Source of the DNA: a virus
IMG/VR virus record: IMGVR_UViG_3300042868_010225
Span: 1-34,816 of that record
DNA length: 34,816 nucleotides
Strand: one strand, 5' to 3'
Position numbers and translations under genes: made by a program. Below the pieces are notes generated by a model. It saw nothing but the letters and a program-made list of their open reading frames with translations. It had not been told where the DNA came from and did not search any database. Positions 1-6,477 of the stretch are shown piece after piece. Each line of letters opens with the position of its first letter. Positions within the stretch are counted from its first letter, which is position 1.

Positions 1-127
1 AAAGCTAGATGATAAAGTTGATGTGATGCAAGTGGCCTTAAGAAGATGTGACTCATCATTGGCTGCGGCAACGGCTAAACTTAGCACACTTGAAAGCCTA
101 GGCAAAATTCAAAATATTAAGTAATGA
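1..127. repeat. Left copy of terminal direct repeat
   Basis: These 127 bases recur at 34690-34816. Positions 26-127 are identical to 34715-34816. The three differences lie at 16, 22 and 25 (A/G, T/C, G/T compared with 34705, 34711, 34714). All three fall in third codon positions of the gene ending at 124 (Lys, Asp, Val) and are synonymous. The simplest reading is the overlap of a closed circular or circularly permuted phage genome, assembled from a population with slight variation. Confidence 0.9.
2..124 (+). CDS. 3' fragment of coiled-coil membrane protein gene (rest at 34544-34813)
   Basis: This is the last 40 codons plus stop of the gene that is complete at 34544-34813; the window cuts its 5' part off here. 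The encoded residues are identical to the C-terminus of the full copy despite three base changes. The stop overlaps the next start (TAATG at 122-126), so translation is probably coupled to the gene at 124. It is not an independent gene. Confidence 0.85.
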   Translation, partial: KLDDKVDVMQVALRRCDSSLAAATAKLSTLESLGKIQNIK

Positions 128-450
128 GGTACATATTTTTTATATTTATATTAGGATGCACGGCAACGGCCCAGCAGCCAAGCATAGAGACAAAAGAGGA
201 TATTGAGTTTGCAAAGCTTATGGATCAAGTAAGCCAAACTAACGCCAGGTCAGTAGAGGTGCAAGCAAAGGCAACTAAAAAAGAAGCGGAAATAGTAAAA
301 CAAGCCGTGGAAAAAATAACCGAATTAAAGCAAGAAGTCAATATATTAAAAACTGAATTAAACGATGTTAAACAAGCTTTGGATAGTGTTAGCAATGATA
401 CTGGTGTCAGTTTCAAGCTATTCGCAATATCCGCAAATAAAGAAAATTAA
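124..450 (+). CDS. Small exported coiled-coil protein, possible spanin component
   Basis: A 108-residue protein with a hydrophobic N-terminus (residues 3-12) ending in LGC, which could be a lipobox, followed by TATAQQ, which could be a signal peptidase I site. The remainder is charged and helical (about 25-90), with heptad-like spacing that suggests a coiled coil. The start overlaps the upstream stop (TAATG). The last 86 bases overlap the next gene in another frame. In its setting of membrane genes, holin and endolysin, an outer-membrane or periplasmic spanin-type role is a reasonable inference, but no family is recognised by sequence. Confidence 0.7.
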   Translation: MRYIFFIFILGCTATAQQPSIETKEDIEFAKLMDQVSQTNARSVEVQAKATKKEAEIVKQAVEKITELKQEVNILKTELNDVKQALDSVSNDTGVSFKLFAISANKEN

Positions 451-742
451 GGACGACTCGGTTGTAATAATGACCATAAAGCAAGGCAATGAAATAAATG
501 CTTTGTATAAAGGGTACAATAAGACAATAGATTCTTTAAAAAATAAAAGCATAAAAGATGACTCTTTACTCAATGTCTACATTTACAAAGCTAATAAGCT
601 TGAAAATTACAAATATCGTTACGAAGCTAACATGGAAACTTACCAAGCAAGGGAACGAGAACTTGAAAAAATGGATAAATACCATGCTTGGCAAAAAATA
701 ATATTAATCTTTTTACTAGTTTTTCAATTCAGTCAATTATAA
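365..742 (+). CDS. Secreted/membrane coiled-coil protein with C-terminal anchor, possible spanin partner
   Basis: 125 residues: a hydrophobic N-terminal segment (4-18) followed by SYSQ, which looks like a Bacteroidota signal peptide; a charged helical middle (30-108) rich in Lys, Asp and Tyr; and a C-terminal hydrophobic stretch (110-123) that can span a membrane. The gene begins inside the preceding gene in the +1 frame, an overlap of 86 bases recalling the overlapping Rz/Rz1 layout of spanin genes. The function is inferred from topology and position only. The holin-like gene starts four bases after its stop. Confidence 0.65.
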   Translation: MLNKLWIVLAMILVSVSSYSQYPQIKKIKDDSVVIMTIKQGNEINALYKGYNKTIDSLKNKSIKDDSLLNVYIYKANKLENYKYRYEANMETYQARERELEKMDKYHAWQKIILIFLLVFQFSQL

Positions 743-745
743 TTT

Positions 746-970
746 ATGAAACAATTTTTCCAGGAAGAGAACGGACGCTTTAGTATGAAGCGCCTTTGCG
801 GTTTACTTTGCACAATAGCGCTTTGCGTTACTATGTATCATAATCAATTTAGTGAAGAGCATACGGCTCCCAGTGCTATCTTAGTTGAAGCGGTGGCGAT
901 GCTTGCCTTCGGTACTTTAGGACTTACTAGTGTCGAAAAGATATTTAAAAAGAAAGAAAATGCCGAATAA
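746..970 (+). CDS. Putative holin
   Basis: 74 residues with a charged N-terminus (ENGRFSMKR), a hydrophobic helix at about 17-31, a second at about 46-62, and a Lys-rich tail (KKKENAE). Two short helices with charged ends, immediately before the endolysin, fit a class II-type holin that permeabilises the inner membrane to release or activate the lysin. Bacteroidota phages often carry such a protein beginning with FFQExxGxxS (from memory). Holins diverge widely, so the call rests on topology and context. Its last codons overlap the tiny gene at 960. Confidence 0.65.
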   Translation: MKQFFQEENGRFSMKRLCGLLCTIALCVTMYHNQFSEEHTAPSAILVEAVAMLAFGTLGLTSVEKIFKKKENAE

Positions 971-1046
971 CGAAAAAAGAGCATTACTTATAGGAGCAAT
1001 CTTATGGGTGGTGCTATTGACATATTTTACAATTAAAATGTTATAA
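960..1046 (+). CDS. 28-residue single-pass membrane peptide
   Basis: The ATG at 960 overlaps the end of the holin-like gene and the TAA at 1044-1046 lies two bases before the endolysin start, so the frame fills the gap exactly. The product has a basic N-terminus (PNNEKR), one hydrophobic helix of about 18 residues, and a short KML tail. This arrangement suggests a real small lysis-associated peptide (pinholin or antiholin-like), though a coincidental frame of this size cannot be excluded. Confidence 0.5.
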   Translation: MPNNEKRALLIGAILWVVLLTYFTIKML

Positions 1047-1048
1047 CA

Positions 1049-1555
1049 ATGAAAGACCAAAAAACATTAGAGCGAATCCAATTGCTCCACCCTAAATTAA
1101 GAGACGAAGCGTTAACTATGTACGATGAAATCGTTGCATCTTTAACTGGAACGGCAGCTTGTCGCTTTGCTTATACGCTTAGAACATTTGCCGAGCAAGA
1201 TGGATTATTTGCACAAGGTAGAACAAAGCCTGGCTCAATAGTTACAAACGCACGTGGCGGTTCTTCATACCATAACTACGGATTAGCTATTGATATTGTT
1301 TTGTTAGTAGACAAAGATAAAAACGGCACTTTTGAGACTGCGAGCTGGGATTTAAAAACTGACTTTGATGGTGATGGTAAAAGTGATTGGCAAGAGATTG
1401 TGGCTATTTTTAAAAGATATGGTTACGAGTGGGGTGGCGACTGGAAATTCGTAGACGCTCCACATTTCCAAAAAACATTTGGCAAGTCTATTGCAGAATT
1501 AAAAGCGTTACATAATGCGGGCAAAGTTGACAAAAATGGTTTTGTTTTAATCTAA
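1049..1555 (+). CDS. Endolysin, M15-family peptidase (L-alanyl-D-glutamate / D-Ala-D-Ala type)
   Basis: 168 residues. The M15 zinc-peptidase pattern is clear: SxHxxGxAID at about 73-82 (His75 and Asp82 as zinc ligands) and PHFQ at 138-141 (His139 as third ligand). Such enzymes cut peptide cross-links of peptidoglycan. Between the ligands lies a loop, DFDGDGKSDWQE (about 105-116), with EF-hand spacing; the related T5 endolysin is calcium-regulated through a comparable insertion. No signal peptide is present, so release should depend on a holin. It is the last rightward gene and is followed by a strong hairpin. Confidence 0.9.
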   Translation: MKDQKTLERIQLLHPKLRDEALTMYDEIVASLTGTAACRFAYTLRTFAEQDGLFAQGRTKPGSIVTNARGGSSYHNYGLAIDIVLLVDKDKNGTFETASWDLKTDFDGDGKSDWQEIVAIFKRYGYEWGGDWKFVDAPHFQKTFGKSIAELKALHNAGKVDKNGFVLI

Positions 1556-1568
1556 GCTTTAAAGCAAG

Positions 1569-1600
1569 CGGCCCGCAAAGAAAATAATCTTTGCGAGCCG
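1569..1600. terminator. Hairpin between convergent transcription units
   Basis: The arms 1569-1580 (CGGCCCGCAAAG) and 1589-1600 (CTTTGCGAGCCG) pair over 12 positions with one C/A mismatch and an eight-base loop. The hairpin sits between the last rightward gene (stop 1555) and the last leftward gene (stop 1622). No long T run follows on either strand, so it may be a bidirectional stop or a 3'-end stabiliser, not a classical intrinsic terminator. Confidence 0.65.
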
Positions 1601-1621
1601 TTAAAAATAGTAGCGGGGGAA

Positions 1622-1984
1622 CTACTTACTAATAGTGTGTAAAATTGTAGCATGGTTCCTATTTAAGTACCTTGCTATTTCGGTAGGCCTAAAGCCCTCA
1701 AAGTATGCTTGCTTTATGTAAGCATTGCGGTCGTCTACAATTTCTTGCAACCTTCTACTTTGTTTTATATACTCGTAGGTGGTGTTATTTTCTTGAAAGT
1801 ATTTTTGGCTCCATTCTACTAAAGTTATTTTAGGCCTTGGCTTGCGCTTGACGAACTTTTCTACATGAATGATTTTTTCTACTACTACGGGTTGCAGCCT
1901 TGGTTCAAGTATTGCCTCAATTCGTTTAAGGGCGTGTTCGTTGCAACCGGTATAGAGTTTTATATATTTAAGAATTTCCTTCAT
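1622..1984 (-). CDS. DnaA domain IV-like DNA-binding protein
   Basis: 120 residues. The C-terminal 35 residues (about 84-118) carry PTEIARYLNRNHATILHT, matching the helix-turn-helix signature of DnaA domain IV, in which a conserved xDHTTVLHA segment binds DnaA boxes. The AAA+ ATPase part of DnaA is absent; the N-terminal 80 residues are basic and unrecognised. Such short DnaA-C-like proteins are known in Bacteroidota phages and prophages. It may recognise the phage origin or recruit host replication proteins. It is the last gene of the leftward unit and overlaps the preceding gene by 17 bases. Confidence 0.75.
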   Translation of the reverse strand: MKEILKYIKLYTGCNEHALKRIEAILEPRLQPVVVEKIIHVEKFVKRKPRPKITLVEWSQKYFQENNTTYEYIKQSRRLQEIVDDRNAYIKQAYFEGFRPTEIARYLNRNHATILHTISK

Positions 1985-2150
1985 TATTAATTTTTACCTC
2001 GTTAAATAATCCAAGCAATTCGCTTGCCTCAATCCAATTTTTGAAAGCATAAAAGCTTTTTTCATCGTTTTGTAAAAGGTGGGTCAGTTTACCTACTAAG
2101 TTAATTTTTTCTATAATGGTAAGATCTTGCCATTGTTGATGGTTTGCCAT
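1968..2150 (-). CDS. 60-residue hypothetical protein
   Basis: A small helical, soluble protein (MANHQQWQDLTIIEKINLV...) with no recognisable family. It starts two bases after the preceding small gene and overlaps the DnaA-like gene by 17 bases, so it is clearly part of the same tightly packed leftward unit. It may be a regulatory or adaptor protein for the DnaA-like product, but nothing in the sequence shows this directly. Confidence 0.65.
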   Translation of the reverse strand: MANHQQWQDLTIIEKINLVGKLTHLLQNDEKSFYAFKNWIEASELLGLFNEVKINNEGNS

Positions 2151-2152
2151 GG

Positions 2153-2269
2153 TTAAAAGTTTTTAATTTTTGATATAAGCGTTGCCGTTAAATACAACGT
2201 AATTGCTAGTGGAACTGATACTAACATAAAAAATGTTAGTTCAAAAATAAAGGTTAAGTATGGCCTCAT
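2153..2269 (-). CDS. 38-residue membrane peptide
   Basis: The ATG (2269-2267) shares bases with the stop of the upstream gene (ATGA overlap), and the TAA ends two bases before the next ATG at 2150. The product is hydrophobic over about residues 5-34 (FIFELTFFMLVSVPLAITLY) with a basic end (KIKNF), so it is one long or two short membrane helices. The exact spacing to both neighbours supports a real gene in spite of its size. Confidence 0.55.
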   Translation of the reverse strand: MRPYLTFIFELTFFMLVSVPLAITLYLTATLISKIKNF

Positions 2270-2394
2270 AAGTTTTGCATTATAGCGGTTACTAAAAAAG
2301 CTACGCATACAATGATAAATGCATACATTGGCTTGATACTTTCTTGAGCGTAACGCTCTTGCGCTTTTTGTTGTGGTGTTTTTAACTTGTTCAT
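2266..2394 (-). CDS. 42-residue single-pass membrane protein
   Basis: The N-terminal half is polar and basic (MNKLKTPQQKAQERYAQES) and the second half is one membrane helix (YAFIIVCVAFLVTAI), giving a probable N-in single-pass topology. Its stop overlaps the ATG of the next gene by four bases. It follows a hairpin with a T run. A host-takeover or membrane-tethering role is possible, but no family is recognised. Confidence 0.6.
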   Translation of the reverse strand: MNKLKTPQQKAQERYAQESIKPMYAFIIVCVAFLVTAIMQNL

Positions 2395-2412
2395 TTGATA
2401 AATTATTGGTTT

Positions 2413-2439
2413 AAAAAAATGTGCGTTGATTAGCCGCAC
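2413..2439 (-). terminator. Leftward hairpin with T run
   Basis: Read on the minus strand, GTGCG (2439-2435) pairs with CGCAC (2425-2421) around a nine-base loop, followed by A and seven T residues (2419-2413). It lies just after the small gene ending at 2451 and only about 20 bases before the ATG at 2394. It is therefore an intrinsic terminator or attenuator inside the small-gene block. The downstream TTTAAACCAATAA also occurs in the leader near 6480. Confidence 0.6.
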
Positions 2440-2450
2440 CCCTAACTTTT

Positions 2451-2624
2451 TTAAGATAATTTAATTTCACCCCATTTAAATGCTTTCTTAAATGTAGAAA
2501 ATGATTTTGATTCTAATACTTGTTCTTCACCTTTGTAAATTTGAACATACATAGCAATAAAAGAAGACATATTAGCTTTGATGTTTACTGCTTTTGTTCC
2601 GGTTTGATTAATTAAAGTTGTCAT
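2451..2624 (-). CDS. 57-residue hypothetical protein
   Basis: A clean frame from ATG 2624 to TAA 2451 encoding a compact protein with alternating hydrophobic positions (SSFIAMYVQIYKGEEQVLESK...) ending KKAFKWGEIKLS. It starts about 27 bases after the predicted start of transcription from the TATCTTTG promoter element at 2656-2663 and is followed by a terminator-like hairpin, so it has its own transcription signals. This suggests a small early protein made in quantity. No family is recognised. Confidence 0.6.
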   Translation of the reverse strand: MTTLINQTGTKAVNIKANMSSFIAMYVQIYKGEEQVLESKSFSTFKKAFKWGEIKLS

Positions 2625-2655
2625 AACGTTGGTTTTTTTGGTTTGTTTGATAAAT

Positions 2656-2663
2656 CAAAGATA
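2656..2663 (-). promoter_or_regulatory. Bacteroidota-type -7 element (TATCTTTG) for the small-gene block
   Basis: On the minus strand the bases read TATCTTTG, an exact match to the Bacteroidota -7 consensus TAnnTTTG, 32 bases before the ATG at 2624. The region upstream is extremely AT-rich (about 2664-2720), as expected for such promoters. No convincing -33 TTG element was seen. Confidence 0.6.
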
Positions 2664-2745
2664 TACTTTTATTATTAATAAAAAAATATTTTTAATAAAT
2701 TTTTTTAAATTAATTTAAAGTAACTGAAAATCAACTAGTTATGAC

Positions 2746-3972
2746 CTAAAATAATTTCTTAAAATGACTCAAAGTAAAGTCTTTTTTGTTTTGCACCATG
2801 CTATAAATGCGGTCTTCAATGCCGCCGGTGGTGAAGATCCAATAAACTTTAGAGACCTCTAGGCGGTCTTTGGTTTGCATCCTAGCCCTACTTTGCCAAT
2901 AACTAACGGCGCTAAAGTCTATATTATACATAACTAAAGCCTCGGCCGTGCTTAGGTTTATACCCTCCCTCCCGCTTTGTATTTGGCTTATAAAAACCGC
3001 GTCGCCCGATGCCTCGTTAAAGGCCATAGGATCCTCAATAATACGGCCGGCAAAGTCCACCCTTAGTTGCATACCCTCGGCAATGTACTTGTAAAATATG
3101 GCTATCTTTTGCCCTTTAAAACGCTCTTTAATAAACTTGGCCTTGGTATCGTCAAACATGATAGCATTACCATCCTCGGTCTTTACCGAGCCGCTGCATA
3201 TTTGGTGGATTTTCTGCATTTCCTTAACCGAGGTATCCGCCAGGACTACTTGCCCGTCTTTGGTTTTAAATAGCTTGTCCTTCTTAATTTTGTCCACGGC
3301 CCACTTAACCTTATCGGACATGGGTACGTAAAGGATTTGTTCTTCAACTAAAGACTCAAAGCCGGCCTCTTCTTGCGTATAGGTTAGCATTAAATGCTGG
3401 ATTTCCGTTTGAATCCTTTCTTGCTTTACATGCGTATAGTCCGGCACTTGCATATTATATAAAAACTTTGTCTTAGGTATGCCGTATTCTTTATGCCATG
3501 CATAAAAGTTTTTAAAGTCTTTAAACGGACTATAACTACTTACATAAAATTGATGGTAGAACTGGGCGTAAGTTTCTGGACTTGGCGTGCCGCTTAAATA
3601 AATTATAGGTTTGCCAAGGCATATCTTTTTTAAATCCGTCACCCGGTTGCTCGGCTTTGGAAATTGCCCTAGGGCGTGCGCCTCGTCAACTATAATAAGA
3701 TCATAAGCGTGCGTGATTTTATGTAAGCTTTCGTAGTTTATAACCAATAAATCATATAAATAATTAGACTGTTTAAAGTCCTCTTCAATGCTGCTAATGG
3801 CTTTCTTTTTAGTGACAAATAAAACCTTCTTAGCGCCATATAAACTAGCAATGTGCAAGCTAGTTATAGTCTTCCCAGTGCGTACTTGCATAGCTAAATA
3901 AACTAACTTAAATTCCTTTAAGATGTTTATGGCTTGCTCGGCAATGTCTACTTGGTATTCTCTAAGTTGCAT
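2746..3972 (-). CDS. SF2 DEAD/DEAH-box (SNF2-like) helicase
   Basis: 408 residues with the full superfamily 2 motif set: Q-like REYQ at 4-7; Walker A MQVRTGKT (28-35); motif II DEAH at 95-98; motif III SGT at about 126-128; and in the second RecA lobe QSGREGINL followed by QSRARMQ with the arginine finger. The spacing is that of phage-encoded SNF2-like helicases and ATPases, which remodel DNA or protein-DNA complexes during replication or recombination. The start at 3972 gives the normal MQLREYQ beginning of the family. A 150-base leader with a long inverted repeat precedes it. Confidence 0.9.
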   Translation of the reverse strand: MQLREYQVDIAEQAINILKEFKLVYLAMQVRTGKTITSLHIASLYGAKKVLFVTKKKAISSIEEDFKQSNYLYDLLVINYESLHKITHAYDLIIVDEAHALGQFPKPSNRVTDLKKICLGKPIIYLSGTPSPETYAQFYHQFYVSSYSPFKDFKNFYAWHKEYGIPKTKFLYNMQVPDYTHVKQERIQTEIQHLMLTYTQEEAGFESLVEEQILYVPMSDKVKWAVDKIKKDKLFKTKDGQVVLADTSVKEMQKIHQICSGSVKTEDGNAIMFDDTKAKFIKERFKGQKIAIFYKYIAEGMQLRVDFAGRIIEDPMAFNEASGDAVFISQIQSGREGINLSTAEALVMYNIDFSAVSYWQSRARMQTKDRLEVSKVYWIFTTGGIEDRIYSMVQNKKDFTLSHFKKLF

Positions 3973-4024
3973 GTCAAAAAATTGAAATATTGACTTATGT
4001 TTATGTAATATGTGTCAAAAAGAT

Positions 4025-4085
4025 AAGGCCGGCATTCCCTAATTACTATAATAAATTTTATTATTGATTTTTTTTTGCCGGCCTT
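4025..4085. repeat. Long-armed inverted repeat upstream of the helicase gene
   Basis: AAGGCCGGC (4025-4033) and GCCGGCCTT (4077-4085) are perfect nine-base inverted repeats separated by 43 very AT-rich bases, which themselves hold the near-palindrome AATAAATTTTATTATT. On the minus strand the distal arm is followed by ATCTTTTT. The element sits between the metallopeptidase stop (4125) and the helicase start (3972). It could end or attenuate leftward transcription, bind a dimeric regulator, or act in replication. Confidence 0.5.
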
Positions 4086-4124
4086 TTGCCTAATCATATT
4101 TAATTGGTCAAAGGCAATCCAATT

Positions 4125-4397
4125 CTATAATAAGCCGTCTTGTAGCGGCTCGTCTTCTTTTTGATCGACACGTCTATAACCCTCCTTCCATAAAAGGCGC
4201 GTAAGTAAAACAGAGTTTTTAACTATGGTAGCTTCGGAACTTCTAGGATAAATACAGTGCAAAATTTCATGTATTAAAATTTCCAGGTGCTTTTTACCCT
4301 TTAGACGTTCGTCAATTTCTATAACGCCGTCTTTGCTAGCAAGTCCATGGGCTTGCTCGCGTCCTAGTTTACGATATATTATTTTAATCTTAAGCAT
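4125..4397 (-). CDS. Mini zinc metallopeptidase-like protein (HExxH)
   Basis: 90 residues containing LIHEILHCIY (41-50), an HExxH zinc motif with His43, Glu44 and His47, preceded by a short basic beta region and followed by a helix holding Glu55, a possible third ligand. Short proteins of this design resemble the SprT/ImmA-like peptidase fold seen in phage early regions. The substrate is unknown; cleaving a host repressor or defence protein would fit but is inference. It overlaps the upstream gene by eight bases. Confidence 0.65.
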   Translation of the reverse strand: MLKIKIIYRKLGREQAHGLASKDGVIEIDERLKGKKHLEILIHEILHCIYPRSSEATIVKNSVLLTRLLWKEGYRRVDQKEDEPLQDGLL

Positions 4398-4587
4398 CTT
4401 TTTTTAATTCTATTTCGTCAAGCCTATCTATTTCATCACTTGGAGTAAATATAACTTGCCCGCCACGCACCTTGGCTAAGTAGCGTCTTATTTCTTGTTC
4501 AATGCCATGCACTTCCGCTAGCTTACTTGTAAGCCACATTTCTTGCTCGTATAGTTTCATCTTGTTAAAAGATTTTGGTAGTCTCAT
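4390..4587 (-). CDS. 65-residue hypothetical protein
   Basis: A charged, helical protein (MRLPKSFNKMKLYEQEMWL...) with no recognised family. It overlaps the DUF3310 gene upstream by 23 bases and the metallopeptidase gene downstream by eight bases, which supports translation in the same operon. The N-terminal RLPKSFNKM and the predicted helical pair are compatible with a small nucleic-acid- or protein-binding role, but this cannot be shown from the sequence. Confidence 0.6.
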   Translation of the reverse strand: MRLPKSFNKMKLYEQEMWLTSKLAEVHGIEQEIRRYLAKVRGGQVIFTPSDEIDRLDEIELKKDA

Positions 4588-4786
4588 ACTCTAGTTGAAT
4601 TAAAAGTTCTAAGTAATGTTTTGCTTTTTTTAAATCTTCGATGCCGTTTTTTTGTCTATGCCTTACCACATACTTAATAATATTTCCCTCAATAAAAGGA
4701 ATGCTATTAGTGTGTATAAATTCCGTTGGCTGGATTTTATAAATTTGATAATGATTGCCGCCTACTTGCACCTCCATTGGATTCAT
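4565..4786 (-). CDS. DUF3310 family protein
   Basis: 73 residues with the family pattern VGGNHYQ (8-14), IQPTEFI, and FIEGNIIKYVVRHRQKNGIEDLKKAKHYLE, which matches DUF3310, a small protein frequent in phage replication modules and sometimes labelled nucleotide kinase-like. The biochemical role is not established. It begins one base before the end of the exonuclease gene region and overlaps the next gene, so it is in the leftward replication operon. Confidence 0.85.
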   Translation of the reverse strand: MNPMEVQVGGNHYQIYKIQPTEFIHTNSIPFIEGNIIKYVVRHRQKNGIEDLKKAKHYLELLIQLEYETTKIF

Positions 4787-4787
4787 T

Positions 4788-5519
4788 TTATTTATCGGTT
4801 TTGCTATGGAATTTATTACATGTCTTGCACTTATATTGTATGCGTGTTAGCCCGCTTGCCGTTACTACTTTATTGTTCTTTATAAGTTCATCGCTTCCAC
4901 ATTCTGGGCATGATCCTCTAGCTTCGCCAAAGATAACGCCGAAGTGCGTCTTAGCCGGTATGTGGTGGCTTAATGCTTTATGGACTTTTTCTAAAAGTAC
5001 CACGTCCATCTTACAATACTTAACCATGCGCTCCATTGCTTTTTTATCCTTCTTTAAAACAATGTCCTTCCATAAATCATAATCGGTTTTAATCTTTTGG
5101 CCGATGCCTAAAAACGTAGCAATGTAATTTAACTTATTACTATTAAATTTAAACTTTGCACGTGCAACTTTTAAAGTATCAATTGTGGTATAGCTTGGAA
5201 ACATTTCTATTCCATGAAATAAACAACGCGTGCGCACCCATGCAAGGTCAAACTTATCGCCGTTGTGTCCTATGGTTTCGTCGGCGGTGTTTAATACTTT
5301 TATAAAGTCTTGCAACATTTTTTTATCGCATTGCTTTGCATCCCAACTAAGTGCGTGTGTTTCTTTTTCATCTTCCCACTTATAGCAAATGCAAATAATT
5401 GCACGCTCTTTTATAATATTTTGTGGGCCGATGTTAAGTTTAAACCCAGACTGCCAAAAGAATCCGATGTTTGGCGCCGTTTCAATATCGAAGTACAATC
5501 GTTTTCTTTTGGTAGTCAT
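4788..5519 (-). CDS. DEDD-type 3'-5' exonuclease (RNase H-like) with C-terminal zinc ribbon
   Basis: 243 residues. The exonuclease motifs are visible: LYFDIETAP (Asp11, Glu13), GHNGDKFDLAW (Asp91) and YCKMDVVLL (Tyr168, Asp172), the DEDDy pattern of DNA-polymerase proofreading and YprB-like domains. A C-terminal zinc ribbon uses CPEC (204-207) and CKTC (231-234), probably for DNA binding. No polymerase domain follows, so it is a stand-alone nuclease, most likely for replication, recombination or degradation of host DNA. It sits 13 bases after the PD-(D/E)XK nuclease gene. Confidence 0.85.
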   Translation of the reverse strand: MTTKRKRLYFDIETAPNIGFFWQSGFKLNIGPQNIIKERAIICICYKWEDEKETHALSWDAKQCDKKMLQDFIKVLNTADETIGHNGDKFDLAWVRTRCLFHGIEMFPSYTTIDTLKVARAKFKFNSNKLNYIATFLGIGQKIKTDYDLWKDIVLKKDKKAMERMVKYCKMDVVLLEKVHKALSHHIPAKTHFGVIFGEARGSCPECGSDELIKNNKVVTASGLTRIQYKCKTCNKFHSKTDK

Positions 5520-5532
5520 GGGGTAAAGTTAA

Positions 5533-6282
5533 TTACTTTTTATGAGAAAGTTGATAACTAAATTGTTTTGGCTTGTCTCCTTCATGCTCGGCGTGCCATA
5601 ATTGCTGAACGGCTTGGAATAAAGACCACTGCTTTGAGGTGTCCATTTCCGTAACCATCTGCCATCCTGGCCCTTGTATTATTCCATTTTTGCCGTAAGT
5701 CCTAGTCTTTGCGTTAAGCCATAAAATAGCCACGCCATCAATTTTAGGCATAATATCGGCATTGCCTATCGCGGCGGTATATAGTTCGCGGTAGGCTGCT
5801 AGTTGCAACCAGTAACTATTATAAATGCCGTTACTTGTTTTAATGTCTAAAATATAAGTCTTGCCCTCAATTGTGCAAACGCGGTCAATGGTGCCGGCAA
5901 AGCCTAAGCCACTGTTTATAAATGTTTGCTCAACTAATAAATGCTCCGGCTTATGGTTGGTGCTAAATTCTACGTAACGCTCAAACATAGCCCACTCGTC
6001 AAGCGAGTACTTAGGCTTGCCGTATTCGTCAAGCAAAGTACATTCGGTGCCGTAGTCGTAGTCTTCGGTAAGTTGATGCACGGCCGAGCCACGCTTACCG
6101 GCGGCGTCTCTAATTTCGTCGGCTTTGGATCCTACCTCTTTCATCCAAATTATTAATTGCGCCGGCTTTGGATATGCCTCAAGCAATGTGGTGGCGCTAG
6201 GGAAGTAGTTGCCATTTTCGTCGGTATAAAAACGGCCATCCTTAAAAGTTAGTTGGTTGGATTGTAGGTTTTTAATTAACAT
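5533..6282 (-). CDS. PD-(D/E)XK nuclease, RecB/Cas4-like
   Basis: 249 residues. The motifs in order are RGSAVH (65-70), GFAGTIDRV (Asp133), YILDIKTS (Asp146, Lys148) and WLQLAAY (Gln160, Tyr164). This is the His-Asp-DxK-QxxxY arrangement of RecB/AddB/Cas4-type nucleases and of phage exonucleases used in recombination or end processing. It starts inside the end of the 63-residue gene upstream (seven-base overlap). A role in DNA replication or recombination alongside the SSB-like protein is likely. Confidence 0.85.
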   Translation of the reverse strand: MLIKNLQSNQLTFKDGRFYTDENGNYFPSATTLLEAYPKPAQLIIWMKEVGSKADEIRDAAGKRGSAVHQLTEDYDYGTECTLLDEYGKPKYSLDEWAMFERYVEFSTNHKPEHLLVEQTFINSGLGFAGTIDRVCTIEGKTYILDIKTSNGIYNSYWLQLAAYRELYTAAIGNADIMPKIDGVAILWLNAKTRTYGKNGIIQGPGWQMVTEMDTSKQWSLFQAVQQLWHAEHEGDKPKQFSYQLSHKK

Positions 6283-6467
6283 ATAATTTCTTTAATGGTG
6301 ATTTCATCGGTTTTTTCTTTACCGCCGTGCGCTGCTATTTGTTGGGCCACCTCTTCGGCTTTTTGTAAAGTGTCAAAGCCTTGTATAAACTTGCCGTCAA
6401 TACGGATAAAATACCTTGTCTCGTTGTGAAGCAAATTTGTTTCGCTAGTTATTTTTACTACTGGCAT
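6276..6467 (-). CDS. 63-residue hypothetical protein
   Basis: A small protein with N-terminal strands (VVKITSETN...YFIRIDGKFIQGF) and a helix (TLQKAEEVAQQIAAH), an alpha/beta arrangement often seen in small phage replication-accessory proteins. No family is recognised. Its ATG follows a hairpin-with-T-run leader, and its end overlaps the nuclease gene by seven bases. Confidence 0.65.
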   Translation of the reverse strand: MPVVKITSETNLLHNETRYFIRIDGKFIQGFDTLQKAEEVAQQIAAHGGKEKTDEITIKEIIC

Positions 6468-6477
6468 AAAATTTTAT

